Positions 51,934 to 60,844 of a stretch of 64,000 nt of DNA are shown one piece after another. A program made the position numbers and the translations under genes. Every line of letters starts with the position of its first letter. Position 1 is the first letter of the stretch. This DNA is from Bog-877 sp049518775 (lineage in GTDB: Bacteria > Chloroflexota > Dormibacteria > Aeolococcales > Bog-877), in contig JBEKRL010000004.1 of assembly GCA_049518775.1 (NCBI GenBank), positions 1 through 64,000 on the forward strand, in the 5' to 3' direction. A model generated the notes under the pieces. That model saw nothing but the letters and a program-made list of their open reading frames with translations. It made no database searches and was not told the DNA's origin.

Positions 51934-52868
51934 CCGGCGGCCCCGCGGGAGGGGTCCGCGCGGTCGGTGGCGGCGCGTTGGGCGGCTTGGCGGATGGCCC
52001 GCCGCAGGAGCACGCGGCTCACCGCCCCCCGGTAGCGCCTCGAGGCCCGGAAGTCGTCGCCAGGCAGCACCGCCTCAAGGCCCCGGTCCAGCGCCCGGTC
52101 CACCGCGGCGGCGGCGAGGTCGGTCCCGCGCAGCTCCGCCTCTACCCCCGCAAGCCGGACCGGTGCCCATCCGGCCCCGCCCAGCGCCAGCCGCACGACA
52201 CAGCCACCGCCGGCGCAGGGCTCCACCACGGCCACCGCGTGGAGCAGCGCCGGGTCGCTGGCTGTGCGCGCCACCCGCAGGAAGGAGGCCCCGCGCCCGG
52301 GTCCGACGGCGGACCCCGACGGGGCTCGGCCGGTGACCAGGCCGGTTTGATCCGGATGGGGGACCTGGACCTGGAGGAGGATGCCCGGCGTCGGGAGCCC
52401 GTCCCTGCAGTCCGCCATTGCCAGCTCGTGCTCCCGGCCTTCCAGGCCCATAACTCTCACCCTGGCCTCAAGCGCCAGCAGCACCACCGCCAGGTCGGCT
52501 CGGGAGGCGCTCCCCAGCGCCAAGGTCCCCCCGAGGGTGGCGGCGTTGCGCAGCATTCGGGTGGCGGAGCTCTGCGCGGCGGCCGCGATCACCCCCCACC
52601 ACAGGGCCCGGCTGGTGCGGTCCTCGGCCAGAGCCTGCAGGGTCGTCGTGGCCCCGATCACCAGGCCGTCGGGGTCGAAGCGGATGAAGTCGAGGCCGAG
52701 GCCGCCGAGGTCCACGACGGCCTCCACTCCGGCGGCCGGGCCGCCGCTGAGAGCCGTGGCACCGCCGAGTGGCACCGTGCGAGGCCGCACCCGAGACAGG
52801 AGCCTCAGGGCCTGCGCCATCTGGATGGGGCGGTCGTACTCGAGCAGGTCGGCGAGCATCCGCTCCAC
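51930..52868 (-). CDS. FAD-binding subunit of molybdenum hydroxylase (YgfM/CoxM type)
   Basis: A 312-aa FAD subunit that passes electrons from the [2Fe-2S] clusters to an acceptor. The FAD motif is GGATALSGG (~residue 36), followed by SATRMLRNAATLGGTLALGS (~100) and ASFLRVARTASD (~195). These correspond to the conserved AGGTDL and NxATxGGN patterns in altered form. It overlaps both neighbours (4 bases with the fused subunit, 1 base with adenine deaminase), so it forms one complex with the former. Confidence 0.85.
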   Translation of the reverse strand: MERMLADLLEYDRPIQMAQALRLLSRVRPRTVPLGGATALSGGPAAGVEAVVDLGGLGLDFIRFDPDGLVIGATTTLQALAEDRTSRALWWGVIAAAAQSSATRMLRNAATLGGTLALGSASRADLAVVLLALEARVRVMGLEGREHELAMADCRDGLPTPGILLQVQVPHPDQTGLVTGRAPSGSAVGPGRGASFLRVARTASDPALLHAVAVVEPCAGGGCVVRLALGGAGWAPVRLAGVEAELRGTDLAAAAVDRALDRGLEAVLPGDDFRASRRYRGAVSRVLLRRAIRQAAQRAATDRADPSRGAAG

Positions 52869-54586
52869 TATGCCTGAATCGGGATCAGGCGGCCGGCCTC
52901 AACGTCGACCAGCCCCTGGTCGGTCAACTTCAACGCCGGGATCACCGACAGGCAGAGGAAGCTGAGGGTCGAGCAAGGGTGCGCCAGCCGGCAGCCCAGC
53001 GCCGCGGCGGCCTGATCCAGCGCCCCCAGCTGGGCCACGAGCACCGCCGCCGGGGCGTTCGACACCAGGCCCGCGACGGGCAGGGGGACGGTGGCCAGCA
53101 CCCGGCCGCCGGCCGCCACCGCGAAGCCGCCCTTGGCCTGGATCACCGCCTCCATGGCCAGCAGCATGTCGGCGTCGTCGACCCCCACCGCCAGCAGGTT
53201 GTGGGCGTCGTGGGCCACCGTGGAGGCGATCGCCCCCTGGCGCAGGCCCATCCCCCGTACCAGGCCCAGGCCCGCACGCCCGCTCCCGTGGTGGCGATCC
53301 ACCACGATCATCTTGCAGAGGTCGCGCGCCGGGTCGGCCACCACCTGGCCGTCGCACCAGGGGGCCTCCTCGGTGAGGTGCCGGGTGGTGACCGTCCCGT
53401 CCTCCACCCCGATGACGGCGGCCGGCCCGGGCCGGCCCCGGATCATCAGCATCTCGGCCGTGAGCGGCGCCACCCGCAGCCCCTGCCAGGTCGGAGGCGG
53501 ATCGCTGGCGGGGACAGCGAAGAGCGGCCGGCCCTGGTCCGCCACCAGGACCCCATCCTTGTAGACGGACTGGACCTGGAAGCGCTCCAGGTCCTCCACC
53601 ACCACCAGGTCCGCCACGTACCCGGGTGCCACCACCCCGCGATCCCGGAGCCCGAAATACTGGGCGGTGTTCAGGGTCGCCATCCGCACCGCCTCGATGG
53701 GATCGAGCCCGGCCGCGATCGCCTCCCGCACCACTGAGTCGATGTGGCCCCGGGTCATGAGGTCAACGGGGTCGCGATCGTCGGTGGCGAACAGGGCCCG
53801 GGGCGGATGCAGCTCCTGGATGACCGGCAACAGGGCGTGGAGGTTGCGGGTGGCGGATCCCTCGCGCACCATCAGCCACATCCCCAGACGCAAGCGCTCC
53901 CGGGCCTCCTCCGGGGTAGTGCACTCGTGGTCGGACATGGGGCCGGCGGTCGCATAGGCGCAGAGGTCACGGCCGCTGAGTCCCGGCGCATGCCCATCGA
54001 CCACTCCCCCCTGCGCGCGCACCGCCTCAATCTTGGCGAGCACGTCGGAATCGCCCGCCAGCACCCCGGAAATGTCCATCATCTCGGCCAAGCCGAGTAC
54101 CTTGGGGTGCTCCAGGAGCGGCACCAGGTCCGCCGCACTGAGTGGTCTTAGCGGGGTCTCGAAGGGCGAGGCCGGCACGCAGGACGAGAGCATCACGTAG
54201 GTGGAGAGGGGCACGTCGCGGCCCGAATCGAGCACGTAGCGGATCCCGTCGATGCCCAGGACGTTGGCGAATTCGTGAGGATCCAGGACGACCGTGGTGG
54301 TCCCGTGGGGCACCACCATCTGGGCGAACTCGGCCAGCACCATCATCGTGCTCTCCAGATGCATGTGCGCGTCGATCAGCCCGGGTACCAGGAAGCGTCC
54401 CTCCAGCTCGACCTCGCGGATCGCCCGGTAGCCCGGTCCCAGTGCCACCACCCGGCCCTCGGCCACCACCACATCGGTGGGCTCGACTCTCCCAGTACAC
54501 ACGTTGACCAGGTTGGCGCCTCGCAACAAGAGATCGGCGGGTTCGTGTCCGCGGGCGACCGCAATGCGATGACCGAGACCCATCAT
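52868..54586 (-). CDS. ade: Adenine deaminase
   Basis: Adenine + water gives hypoxanthine + ammonia. The 572-aa amidohydrolase has the metal motif DAHMHLEST (~residue 72), LDPHEFANVLG (~100), GHAPGLSGRDLCAYATAG (~199) and TDDRDP (~273). The C-terminal Ade domain has AHDAHNLLAVGVDD. It is first in the minus-strand operon and feeds hypoxanthine to the following hydroxylase. ATG 54586 has a good ribosome site (AAGGAGG). Confidence 0.93.
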   Translation of the reverse strand: MMGLGHRIAVARGHEPADLLLRGANLVNVCTGRVEPTDVVVAEGRVVALGPGYRAIREVELEGRFLVPGLIDAHMHLESTMMVLAEFAQMVVPHGTTTVVLDPHEFANVLGIDGIRYVLDSGRDVPLSTYVMLSSCVPASPFETPLRPLSAADLVPLLEHPKVLGLAEMMDISGVLAGDSDVLAKIEAVRAQGGVVDGHAPGLSGRDLCAYATAGPMSDHECTTPEEARERLRLGMWLMVREGSATRNLHALLPVIQELHPPRALFATDDRDPVDLMTRGHIDSVVREAIAAGLDPIEAVRMATLNTAQYFGLRDRGVVAPGYVADLVVVEDLERFQVQSVYKDGVLVADQGRPLFAVPASDPPPTWQGLRVAPLTAEMLMIRGRPGPAAVIGVEDGTVTTRHLTEEAPWCDGQVVADPARDLCKMIVVDRHHGSGRAGLGLVRGMGLRQGAIASTVAHDAHNLLAVGVDDADMLLAMEAVIQAKGGFAVAAGGRVLATVPLPVAGLVSNAPAAVLVAQLGALDQAAAALGCRLAHPCSTLSFLCLSVIPALKLTDQGLVDVEAGRLIPIQA

Positions 54587-54849
54587 CGGCGCCTCCTTGC
54601 AGTCGGACGGTCACTTCTGGCCAGAATCGACCAGTGCCACTCCGGCGGCACAGGCGTTCGTCGTGGGTGACCCCTCGGTTGAAGCCGATCAGTATAATTC
54701 TGGGATGTCTGCCAGAGGATCGCGGGCTGCCTCCGGGAATTGGTGGGGCGCCCTCGGGTCGGCCAGCATCACGCGGGGCTGGTGGCCCTGGCGGGTGGCG
54801 TCGGCAGGGCCGCCTTGGCGTCGGTCGCGACTCACAAGGTGGCCATGAC

Positions 54850-55773
54850 TTGACGGCTGCGGTCGGCGAGATCTATCTCGACCGAGGCCGGGCGGCAGCA
54901 CCAGTTTCCCCAACCACCGTGCTGGTGGGGGTGCGCGGTGCGGGGGAGATGGCCACCGGGGTCATCCACCGCCTGCGCCGGTCGGGGTTCCCCGTGGTGG
55001 CTGCGGAGATGGAGCAGCCGACGGTCGTTCGCCGCTCGGTGGCCTTCGCCAGCGCGGTCTGGGAGGGCCGCGTGGAGGTGGAGGGAGTCACCGCGGTGAG
55101 GGTCGACGACGGTGAGGGTGCGGCGGCGGCGTTGGGCTTGGGGCAGGTGGCCATCCTCGTGGACCCCAGCGCGGAGCTGCTGCTGGGGCTTCGCCCCCAG
55201 GTGCTGGTGGACGCCATCCTCGCCAAGCGCAATTGCGGCACCCGGCGGGCCGACGCTCCGCTGGTGATCGGGCTCGGCCCGGGGTTCACCGCCGGGGACG
55301 ATGTCGACGCCGTGGTCGAGACCAATCGGGGCCATCACCTCGGCCGTGTCCTGCTTCGGGGCAGCGCCCAGCCCAACACCGGGGTCCCCGCGCCTGTCGG
55401 CGGGCACAGCGCTGACCGGGTCCTGCGGGCGCCGCGCCCGGGCCGCCTGCTGGGGTGCCAGCGCATCGGCGATGAGGTGGCGGCCGGCACCGTGGTGGCA
55501 AGCGTGGATGGAGAGCCGGTGGTTTCGAGCATCGCGGGGACGCTGCGGGGCCTCCTGCATGACGGGGTGGAGGTCAGCAGCAACATGAAGGTCGGCGACG
55601 TCGACCCCCGCGCCGTCCCCGAATACTGCTTCACGATCTCCGACAAGGCCCGCGCCCTGGGGGGGGCGGTGCTGGAGGCAATCCTGATGCTCTATCCTCT
55701 CGCCGCCCAGCGCCCGGCCGGCGAGGTCGATGCCCTGACGGTGGCCGGCGGCGGGTGGCCAGGAACATGTTGA
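54850..55773 (+). CDS. yqeB: YqeB-family selenium-dependent molybdenum hydroxylase system protein
   Basis: A ~307-aa protein of the YqeB/EF2563 family, a marker of the labile-selenium Mo-hydroxylase trait. Hallmarks are VGVRGAGEMATGVIHRLRRS (Rossmann-like start), EMEQPTVVRRSVAFA, VDAILAKRNCGTRRADAPLV, IGLGPGFTAGDDVDAVVETN and GSAQPNTGVPAP. Its biochemical role is unproven; maturation of the selenium-containing Mo site is assumed. TTG 54850 is chosen because AAGGTGG (54836-54842) lies 7 bases upstream; GTG 54919 is an alternative. It opens the plus-strand operon. Confidence 0.9.
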   Translation: MTAAVGEIYLDRGRAAAPVSPTTVLVGVRGAGEMATGVIHRLRRSGFPVVAAEMEQPTVVRRSVAFASAVWEGRVEVEGVTAVRVDDGEGAAAALGLGQVAILVDPSAELLLGLRPQVLVDAILAKRNCGTRRADAPLVIGLGPGFTAGDDVDAVVETNRGHHLGRVLLRGSAQPNTGVPAPVGGHSADRVLRAPRPGRLLGCQRIGDEVAAGTVVASVDGEPVVSSIAGTLRGLLHDGVEVSSNMKVGDVDPRAVPEYCFTISDKARALGGAVLEAILMLYPLAAQRPAGEVDALTVAGGGWPGTC

Positions 55774-56639
55774 GAATCGACGCCTACCACCGGCCTGCCA
55801 CGCTCGACCTGGCGCTGGCACTGATGACGGAGGGCCGGACCGTCGTGGCGGGCGGGACCGACCTCCTGGTCAATCCTCGCTACCTGGTTGGGGTCACCGA
55901 GGTGGTGGACCTCGGTGACCTGCCGCTGGACTTCGTGGAGGTGGAACCGGACCTGATCCGCATCGGCGCCAATGCCACCATGGCCAGGGTGGCCGCCTCG
56001 CCGGAGGTTCGTGCCCTGGCTGACGGCATCGTCAGCCGGGGAGCGGCGGTCTGTGGGTCGCCCAACATCCGCAACATGGCGACCCTGGTCGGCAACGTGG
56101 CCTCCGCGCTTCCGTCCTCCGACACTCCGCCACCCCTCCTGGTCCTGGGGGCCCGGGTGGTGCTGCGGAGCCGCAGCGCCACCCGCCGGTTGGCGCTGGA
56201 GGAGTTCTTCCTCGGACCGGCGGTCAGCGCGCGTCGCCCGGATGAGCTGGTCGAGAGTGTGGAGATTCCCCGTCCGCGGCCCGGCACCAGGGGTGGCTTC
56301 TACAAGGTGAAGCGCACCGCCGACGACATCGCCATCGTCAACAGCGCGGCCTGCCTGTGTGTCGAAGAGGGGCGGATAGCCTTCGCCCGAGTGGTGGTGG
56401 GAGCGGTGGCGCCCGTCCCGCTGCGGATTGCGGCTGCGGAGCAGCACCTGCTCGGTCGGCAGCCAAGCGAAGAGGTGCTCGCGGAGGCCGGCCGCCTCGC
56501 GGCCGCCGCCGCCCGGCCCATCACCGACCAGCGGGCGACGGCGGAGCATCGACGCCATCTGGCCGGGGTCTGCGCGACTCGTGCCCTGCGCCAGGCGGCG
56601 GGGCTGGATCCCCACGGCGCGGAGCTGGAGCATGCCTGA
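55755..56639 (+). CDS. FAD-binding subunit of the second molybdenum hydroxylase (XdhB/CoxM type)
   Basis: A ~290-aa FAD subunit with VVAGGTDLLVNPR (~residue 34) and CGSPNIRNMATLVGNVASAL (~99-118), the canonical FAD pyrophosphate motifs, then FYKVKRTADDIAIVN (~180). It overlaps yqeB by up to 19 bases (GTG 55755) or 7 bases (ATG 55767), and the ferredoxin subunit by 8. It is part of a heterotrimeric hydroxylase. Confidence 0.92.
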   Translation: MARNMLRIDAYHRPATLDLALALMTEGRTVVAGGTDLLVNPRYLVGVTEVVDLGDLPLDFVEVEPDLIRIGANATMARVAASPEVRALADGIVSRGAAVCGSPNIRNMATLVGNVASALPSSDTPPPLLVLGARVVLRSRSATRRLALEEFFLGPAVSARRPDELVESVEIPRPRPGTRGGFYKVKRTADDIAIVNSAACLCVEEGRIAFARVVVGAVAPVPLRIAAAEQHLLGRQPSEEVLAEAGRLAAAAARPITDQRATAEHRRHLAGVCATRALRQAAGLDPHGAELEHA

Positions 56640-57180
56640 GCCGACCCCGGTCACCATCGAGTGCACGGTCAACGGCCGGCTGCACCGCTGGCAGTCGCCG
56701 CCCGGGGCCACCCTGCTGGAGGCCCTCCGGGAGGCCCACGTGCGGGGGCCCAAGCTGGTGTGTGGCACCGGCGACTGCTGCGCCTGTGGAGTCATGCTCA
56801 ACGGGCGTTCGGTGAACTCCTGCTGCACCCTGGCGGCCCAGGCCGCGGGGGCGACCGTGCTCACCGTGGAGGGTTTGGCCGAGGATGGCCAGCTTCATCC
56901 CCTCCAGGCTGCCTTCCTGGAGACCGGCGCGGCCCAATGCGGCTTCTGCACCCCCGGCCTCCTCATCCGCGCCTACGCGCTCCTGCAGGCCCAGCCCGAT
57001 CCCGACGAGGCGGCGGTGCGGGTCGCCCTCGGTGGCAACATCTGCCGCTGCACCGGCTACGTCAAGCCGGTGGAGGCCGTGTTGGAGGCAGCCAGGCGGA
57101 TGCGGGCGGCGGCGGCGGATGCCACCCGCCAGGGGTCGGTCGAGCCCGGACTGCCCGCCTCGGACTCCGCCCTCCGATGA
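56632..57180 (+). CDS. [2Fe-2S] subunit of the second molybdenum hydroxylase (XdhC/CoxS type)
   Basis: A 182-aa ferredoxin-type subunit. The plant-ferredoxin cluster is CGTGDCCACGVMLNGRSVNS then Cys (C-x4-C-x2-C-x11-C, with one extra Cys inside, ~residues 43-63). The second cluster is CGFCTPG and CRCTGY (~103-141). It mediates electron flow from Mo to FAD. ATG 56632 overlaps the FAD subunit; its stop overlaps the Mo subunit start (ATGA). Confidence 0.93.
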   Translation: MPEPTPVTIECTVNGRLHRWQSPPGATLLEALREAHVRGPKLVCGTGDCCACGVMLNGRSVNSCCTLAAQAAGATVLTVEGLAEDGQLHPLQAAFLETGAAQCGFCTPGLLIRAYALLQAQPDPDEAAVRVALGGNICRCTGYVKPVEAVLEAARRMRAAAADATRQGSVEPGLPASDSALR

Positions 57181-59654
57181 GCACCCGCACGCCACCACGC
57201 AGCGCCCCGCCGGGCGCGCCGGGCGTCGCCCCGCCCCTGCGCGTGGTCGGCAGGGGGCTGCCCCGGGTCGACGGGCGGGCCCTGGTCACGGGCAGCCCCG
57301 TGTACACGGCGGACATGGACGTGCCGGACATGCTCCACGGCAAGATCCTGCACTCGCCGCTGGCCCATGCCCGGATCGTGGCCATCGACACCGGCGCCGC
57401 TCGGGCCCTGCCGGGGGTTCGCGCGGTGCTGACCCACTTAGACGTGCCCGCGATCCTTCACGCCACCGCCGGCCAACCCTTCCCGGAGCTATCGCCCTAC
57501 GACACCCGACTGCTCGATCCCCACCTGCGTTATGTCGGGGACTGGGTCGCCCTGGTGGCGGCCGAGAGCGAGGCCATCGCGGAGGCGGCGCTGGCGCTGA
57601 TCAAGGTGACCTACCAGGAGCTGCCGGCAGTGTTCGACCCCGTCGAGGCGATGCGCGACGGCGCCCCTAAGCTCCACGAGCCCGACGTCGCCCACCCGCT
57701 CTTCGAGCGGTCGCCCGGGCCCACCTATGACGCGCGGCACAACATCGCCGGCCACGAGGAGATCTGGCGCGGGGCCGACTTCGCGACCACCATGGCCGCG
57801 GCCGACCACATCGTCACCGGGACCTACCACACTCCGCGGATCGCCCACTGCGCGCTGGAGCCCCACGTGGCGATCGCCCACGCCGACGGATACGACCGGC
57901 TCAACGTTTGGAGCAGCACCCAGGTCCCATACCACACCCGCCGTCAGCTGGCCCGGGTCCTCCAGTGGCCGGTCTCGCGCATCCGCGTGATCAAGCTGCG
58001 CGTGGGCGGCGGCTTCGGCGGTAAGCAGGAGATGGTGCTCGAGCCCGCGGTCGCGGTCCTGGCGATGGCCACCGGACGACCGGTGCGGATCCTCTACAGT
58101 CGCCAGGAGGAGTTCGCCGCCAGCCGGGTCCGGCACCCGATGACCATTCACATGCGCTCTGGGGTGGCCAGCGACGGGACCCTTCTCGCCCTGGAGATGC
58201 GCGTCATCTCTGACACCGGGGCCTACGGGGGGCACGGTCTGACGGTGGCCCAAGGGGCTGGTCACAAGACGCTCTGTCTCTACCGGGCCCGCGCCTATCA
58301 CTTCGTGGCCGACGCGGTCTACACCAACTCGCCGGTGTCGGGAGCGATGCGCGGCTACGGGGCACCCCAGGGGTACTTCGCACTGGAGTCGCACATGGAC
58401 GAGATCGCGGCCAGGCTGGGGCTGGACCCCCTCGACTTCCGCCGCCGCAACCATGTCCGCCGGGGCGACTACGACCCCATCAATCTGGACTCCTCCTCAG
58501 GAGTGCCGCGGTCACAGCGGCACTTTCGCTCCTGTGCCCTGCCGGAGTGCCTCACCCGGGGCGCCGAGGCGATCGGCTGGGACCTGCCGTTCGATCGTGG
58601 TCAGGGGGTCGTGCGGCGCGGCCGTGGCCTGGCCACCGCCATGCAGGGCAGCGGCGTCGCCGGTTCAGAGCTGGGCGGGGCCAGCATCAAGATGAACGAG
58701 GACGGCTCCTTCAACGTGATGACCGGGGCCACCGACATCGGCCAGGGCAGTGACACCGTCCTGGCTCAGATCGCGGCCGAGACCCTCGGCGTCGGGCTGG
58801 ACAAGATCATCATGCACTCGTCCGACACTGACATCGACGTGTTCGACTACGGCTCCTACGCCTCCTCCACCACCTTCGTCACCGGCACCGGGGTGCGGCT
58901 GGCCGCCGAGGCGGTCCGGGACCAGATCCTGGCGGTGGCGGCCCGGATGACGGGGTGCCCCGCCGCCGACCTGCACCTGGAGGATGGGCGTGTCCACGCC
59001 GCCGGTGGGCCCCTCGGGCTCACCCTGGCCGAGGTGGCGCTAGAGACCCTCTACGGTTCCCGGCGACAGCAGATCATGGCCAGCGGGCACGCCTCCTGCC
59101 ATGACTCGCCTCCACCCTTCCACGCCCAGTTCGTGGAGATTGCCGTCGACTGCGAGACGGGCCAGATCCGGGTTGAACGCTCCGTCAATGCCATCGACAT
59201 GGGTCGGGCCATCAACCCCCGCCTTGCCAGCGGCCAGGTGGAGGGGGCGATCGCGATGGGGCTGGGATTCGCGCTCAGCGAGGAGCTGCTGATGGACGAG
59301 CGCGGGCAGGTCCGCAATCCCGCCTTCGTCGATTACAAGGTGCTCTCCTGCCTCGACATGCCCGCCATGACCACCATCCTGGTGGACGACCCCGAGCCCA
59401 CCGGTCCCTTCGGGGCGAAGTCCTGCGGCGAGGTCCCGATCAACACCCCGGCTCCGGCCGTGGCCAACGCCCTCTTTGATGCGCTGGGCATCCGGGTGCG
59501 CAGTCTGCCGATCACCGCCGAGAAGGTGCTGGCCGCCCTCCGGGCCAGGGACTCTGCGCCGACCGGGCCGGTCGCTCACCCCGGTGGCCCCTTCGCTCCG
59601 CAGGACGGCGCGGGGCACCAGTCGGTGCCCCGGTGCTCCGGCCCGGGATCGTGA
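57177..59654 (+). CDS. Molybdopterin-binding catalytic subunit of the second hydroxylase
   Basis: An 825-aa Mo-hydroxylase large subunit. Motifs are RVGGGFGGKQEMVLEPAVA (~residue 279), GAMRGYGAPQGYFALESHMD (~385), GATDIGQGSDTVLAQIAAE (~517-535) and the catalytic-Glu loop GAKSCGEVPINTPAP (~745). It is close in style to the fused protein at 48964, suggesting a related purine substrate, but the separate-subunit form implies an independent lineage. The active Glu is intact. Xanthine dehydrogenase, nicotinate-type or other purine hydroxylase activity cannot be told apart from sequence alone. Confidence 0.93.
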   Translation: MSTRTPPRSAPPGAPGVAPPLRVVGRGLPRVDGRALVTGSPVYTADMDVPDMLHGKILHSPLAHARIVAIDTGAARALPGVRAVLTHLDVPAILHATAGQPFPELSPYDTRLLDPHLRYVGDWVALVAAESEAIAEAALALIKVTYQELPAVFDPVEAMRDGAPKLHEPDVAHPLFERSPGPTYDARHNIAGHEEIWRGADFATTMAAADHIVTGTYHTPRIAHCALEPHVAIAHADGYDRLNVWSSTQVPYHTRRQLARVLQWPVSRIRVIKLRVGGGFGGKQEMVLEPAVAVLAMATGRPVRILYSRQEEFAASRVRHPMTIHMRSGVASDGTLLALEMRVISDTGAYGGHGLTVAQGAGHKTLCLYRARAYHFVADAVYTNSPVSGAMRGYGAPQGYFALESHMDEIAARLGLDPLDFRRRNHVRRGDYDPINLDSSSGVPRSQRHFRSCALPECLTRGAEAIGWDLPFDRGQGVVRRGRGLATAMQGSGVAGSELGGASIKMNEDGSFNVMTGATDIGQGSDTVLAQIAAETLGVGLDKIIMHSSDTDIDVFDYGSYASSTTFVTGTGVRLAAEAVRDQILAVAARMTGCPAADLHLEDGRVHAAGGPLGLTLAEVALETLYGSRRQQIMASGHASCHDSPPPFHAQFVEIAVDCETGQIRVERSVNAIDMGRAINPRLASGQVEGAIAMGLGFALSEELLMDERGQVRNPAFVDYKVLSCLDMPAMTTILVDDPEPTGPFGAKSCGEVPINTPAPAVANALFDALGIRVRSLPITAEKVLAALRARDSAPTGPVAHPGGPFAPQDGAGHQSVPRCSGPGS

Positions 59655-60844
59655 CCAGCCCGCACCCGGATGGTGCTGCCGTCTTCGCCGTCCTCGGTGA
59701 GTTGCTGGCCCGGGGGGAGGCGGTGGCCCTGGCCACTATCGTCGGGCAGCGCGGCTCGACGCCGCGCGAGATCGGAACCAAGATGTTGGTCCGCTCGAAC
59801 GGGGCCATCGTCGGCACCGTGGGCGGTGGAGCGGCCGAGGCGGAGGTCTGCCGGCAGGCGGCGGTGGTGCTGGAGAGCGGTCGGTCCCAGCTCCTCACCC
59901 TCGACTTCAACGGCACCCTGGAGCAGCCGGGGCTGGGCATCTGCGGGGGCAGCGTCGACGTGTTCATCGAGTCCTGGAGCAGCTGTCCCCCCCAGGCCGC
60001 GCCCGGCCCAGAGGCGGTCGGTGGGGCCGCGGAGGTTGTCCGCGCCGCAGTGGGCGCCCTGGAGGAGGGCCGTCCCGTCACCCTGGTCACGGTGATTGAC
60101 GCCGAGGGCCGCTGGGCGGCCGCTGCCGGCGCGCGGATCCTTTTCGGCGACCGCGGGCCAGTCAGTGCGGTCACCGCCCCGGAGGAGCTGATGGCCCAGG
60201 CGGCGCTGGCCACAGTCGGCCCGCGGCCCGGGCCGACGGCAGGGACCTGGGTCCGGACGCTTACCGCGGGGGACGGCGTCGCGCAGGCCCGGGTCCTGGT
60301 CGAGCCGCTGCGCCCGCCGGAGGCGCTCCTCATCATGGGTGGCGGGCACATCGCCCAGCCCTTGGCCGCGATCGCCACCATCTGCGGCCTCGCCGTGACC
60401 GTTGTCGACGACCGCCCGGGCCTTGCCACCCCGGCCCGCTTCCCAACGGCTCGAGCCGTGACGGCCGATGCGGCCAGCTTCCTGGCCCAGCGCCTCCCCG
60501 GGGCCGAGACCCATGTGGTGTTCGTGAGCCGGGGGCCAGCGCAGGACATGGCCGGGCTGCGGGCTCTCCTGAACTCCGCCGCCGGCGGTTACGTGGGGCT
60601 GATCGGCAGTGAACGCCGGGTCTGGTCCGTGCTCACGGCGCTCCGCGCCGAGGGCGTGCCAGCGGAACAGTTGGCCCGGGTCCACGGGCCGGTGGGGCTC
60701 GCCCTCGGCGGCACGTCACCGGCGGAGATCGCCCTGGAGATCATGGCCGAGATGCTGGGGTGGCGGCACCAGAGCACCGGTCAGGAGCGGTCGGCCCGCC
60801 TGCGCCGGCGCCTCCTCACTCCGGTGGCGCCGGCCTCAGGCTGA
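59651..60844 (+). CDS. xdhC: XdhC/CoxI-family Mo-hydroxylase maturation factor
   Basis: A 397-aa chaperone that binds Moco and promotes its sulfuration and insertion. The N-terminal CoxI domain is ATIVGQRGSTPREIGTKMLV (~residues 30-49) and GTVGGGAAEAEV; LGICGGSVDVFIE holds the CGG motif. The C-terminal Rossmann domain has LLIMGGGHIAQPLAA and YVGLIGSERR. GTG 59651 overlaps the Mo subunit stop (GTGA). In SDMH systems XdhC-like proteins accompany yqeB. Its 3' end overlaps the convergent uspA by 29 bases. Confidence 0.9.
   Translation: MTSPHPDGAAVFAVLGELLARGEAVALATIVGQRGSTPREIGTKMLVRSNGAIVGTVGGGAAEAEVCRQAAVVLESGRSQLLTLDFNGTLEQPGLGICGGSVDVFIESWSSCPPQAAPGPEAVGGAAEVVRAAVGALEEGRPVTLVTVIDAEGRWAAAAGARILFGDRGPVSAVTAPEELMAQAALATVGPRPGPTAGTWVRTLTAGDGVAQARVLVEPLRPPEALLIMGGGHIAQPLAAIATICGLAVTVVDDRPGLATPARFPTARAVTADAASFLAQRLPGAETHVVFVSRGPAQDMAGLRALLNSAAGGYVGLIGSERRVWSVLTALRAEGVPAEQLARVHGPVGLALGGTSPAEIALEIMAEMLGWRHQSTGQERSARLRRRLLTPVAPASG

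Noticed and set aside
42227..59654. In-frame UGA selenocysteine codons in SelD or the hydroxylases
   Set aside because: SelD has Cys in its catalytic motif and the hydroxylase frames run uninterrupted. SDMH enzymes carry selenium as a cofactor and not as Sec.
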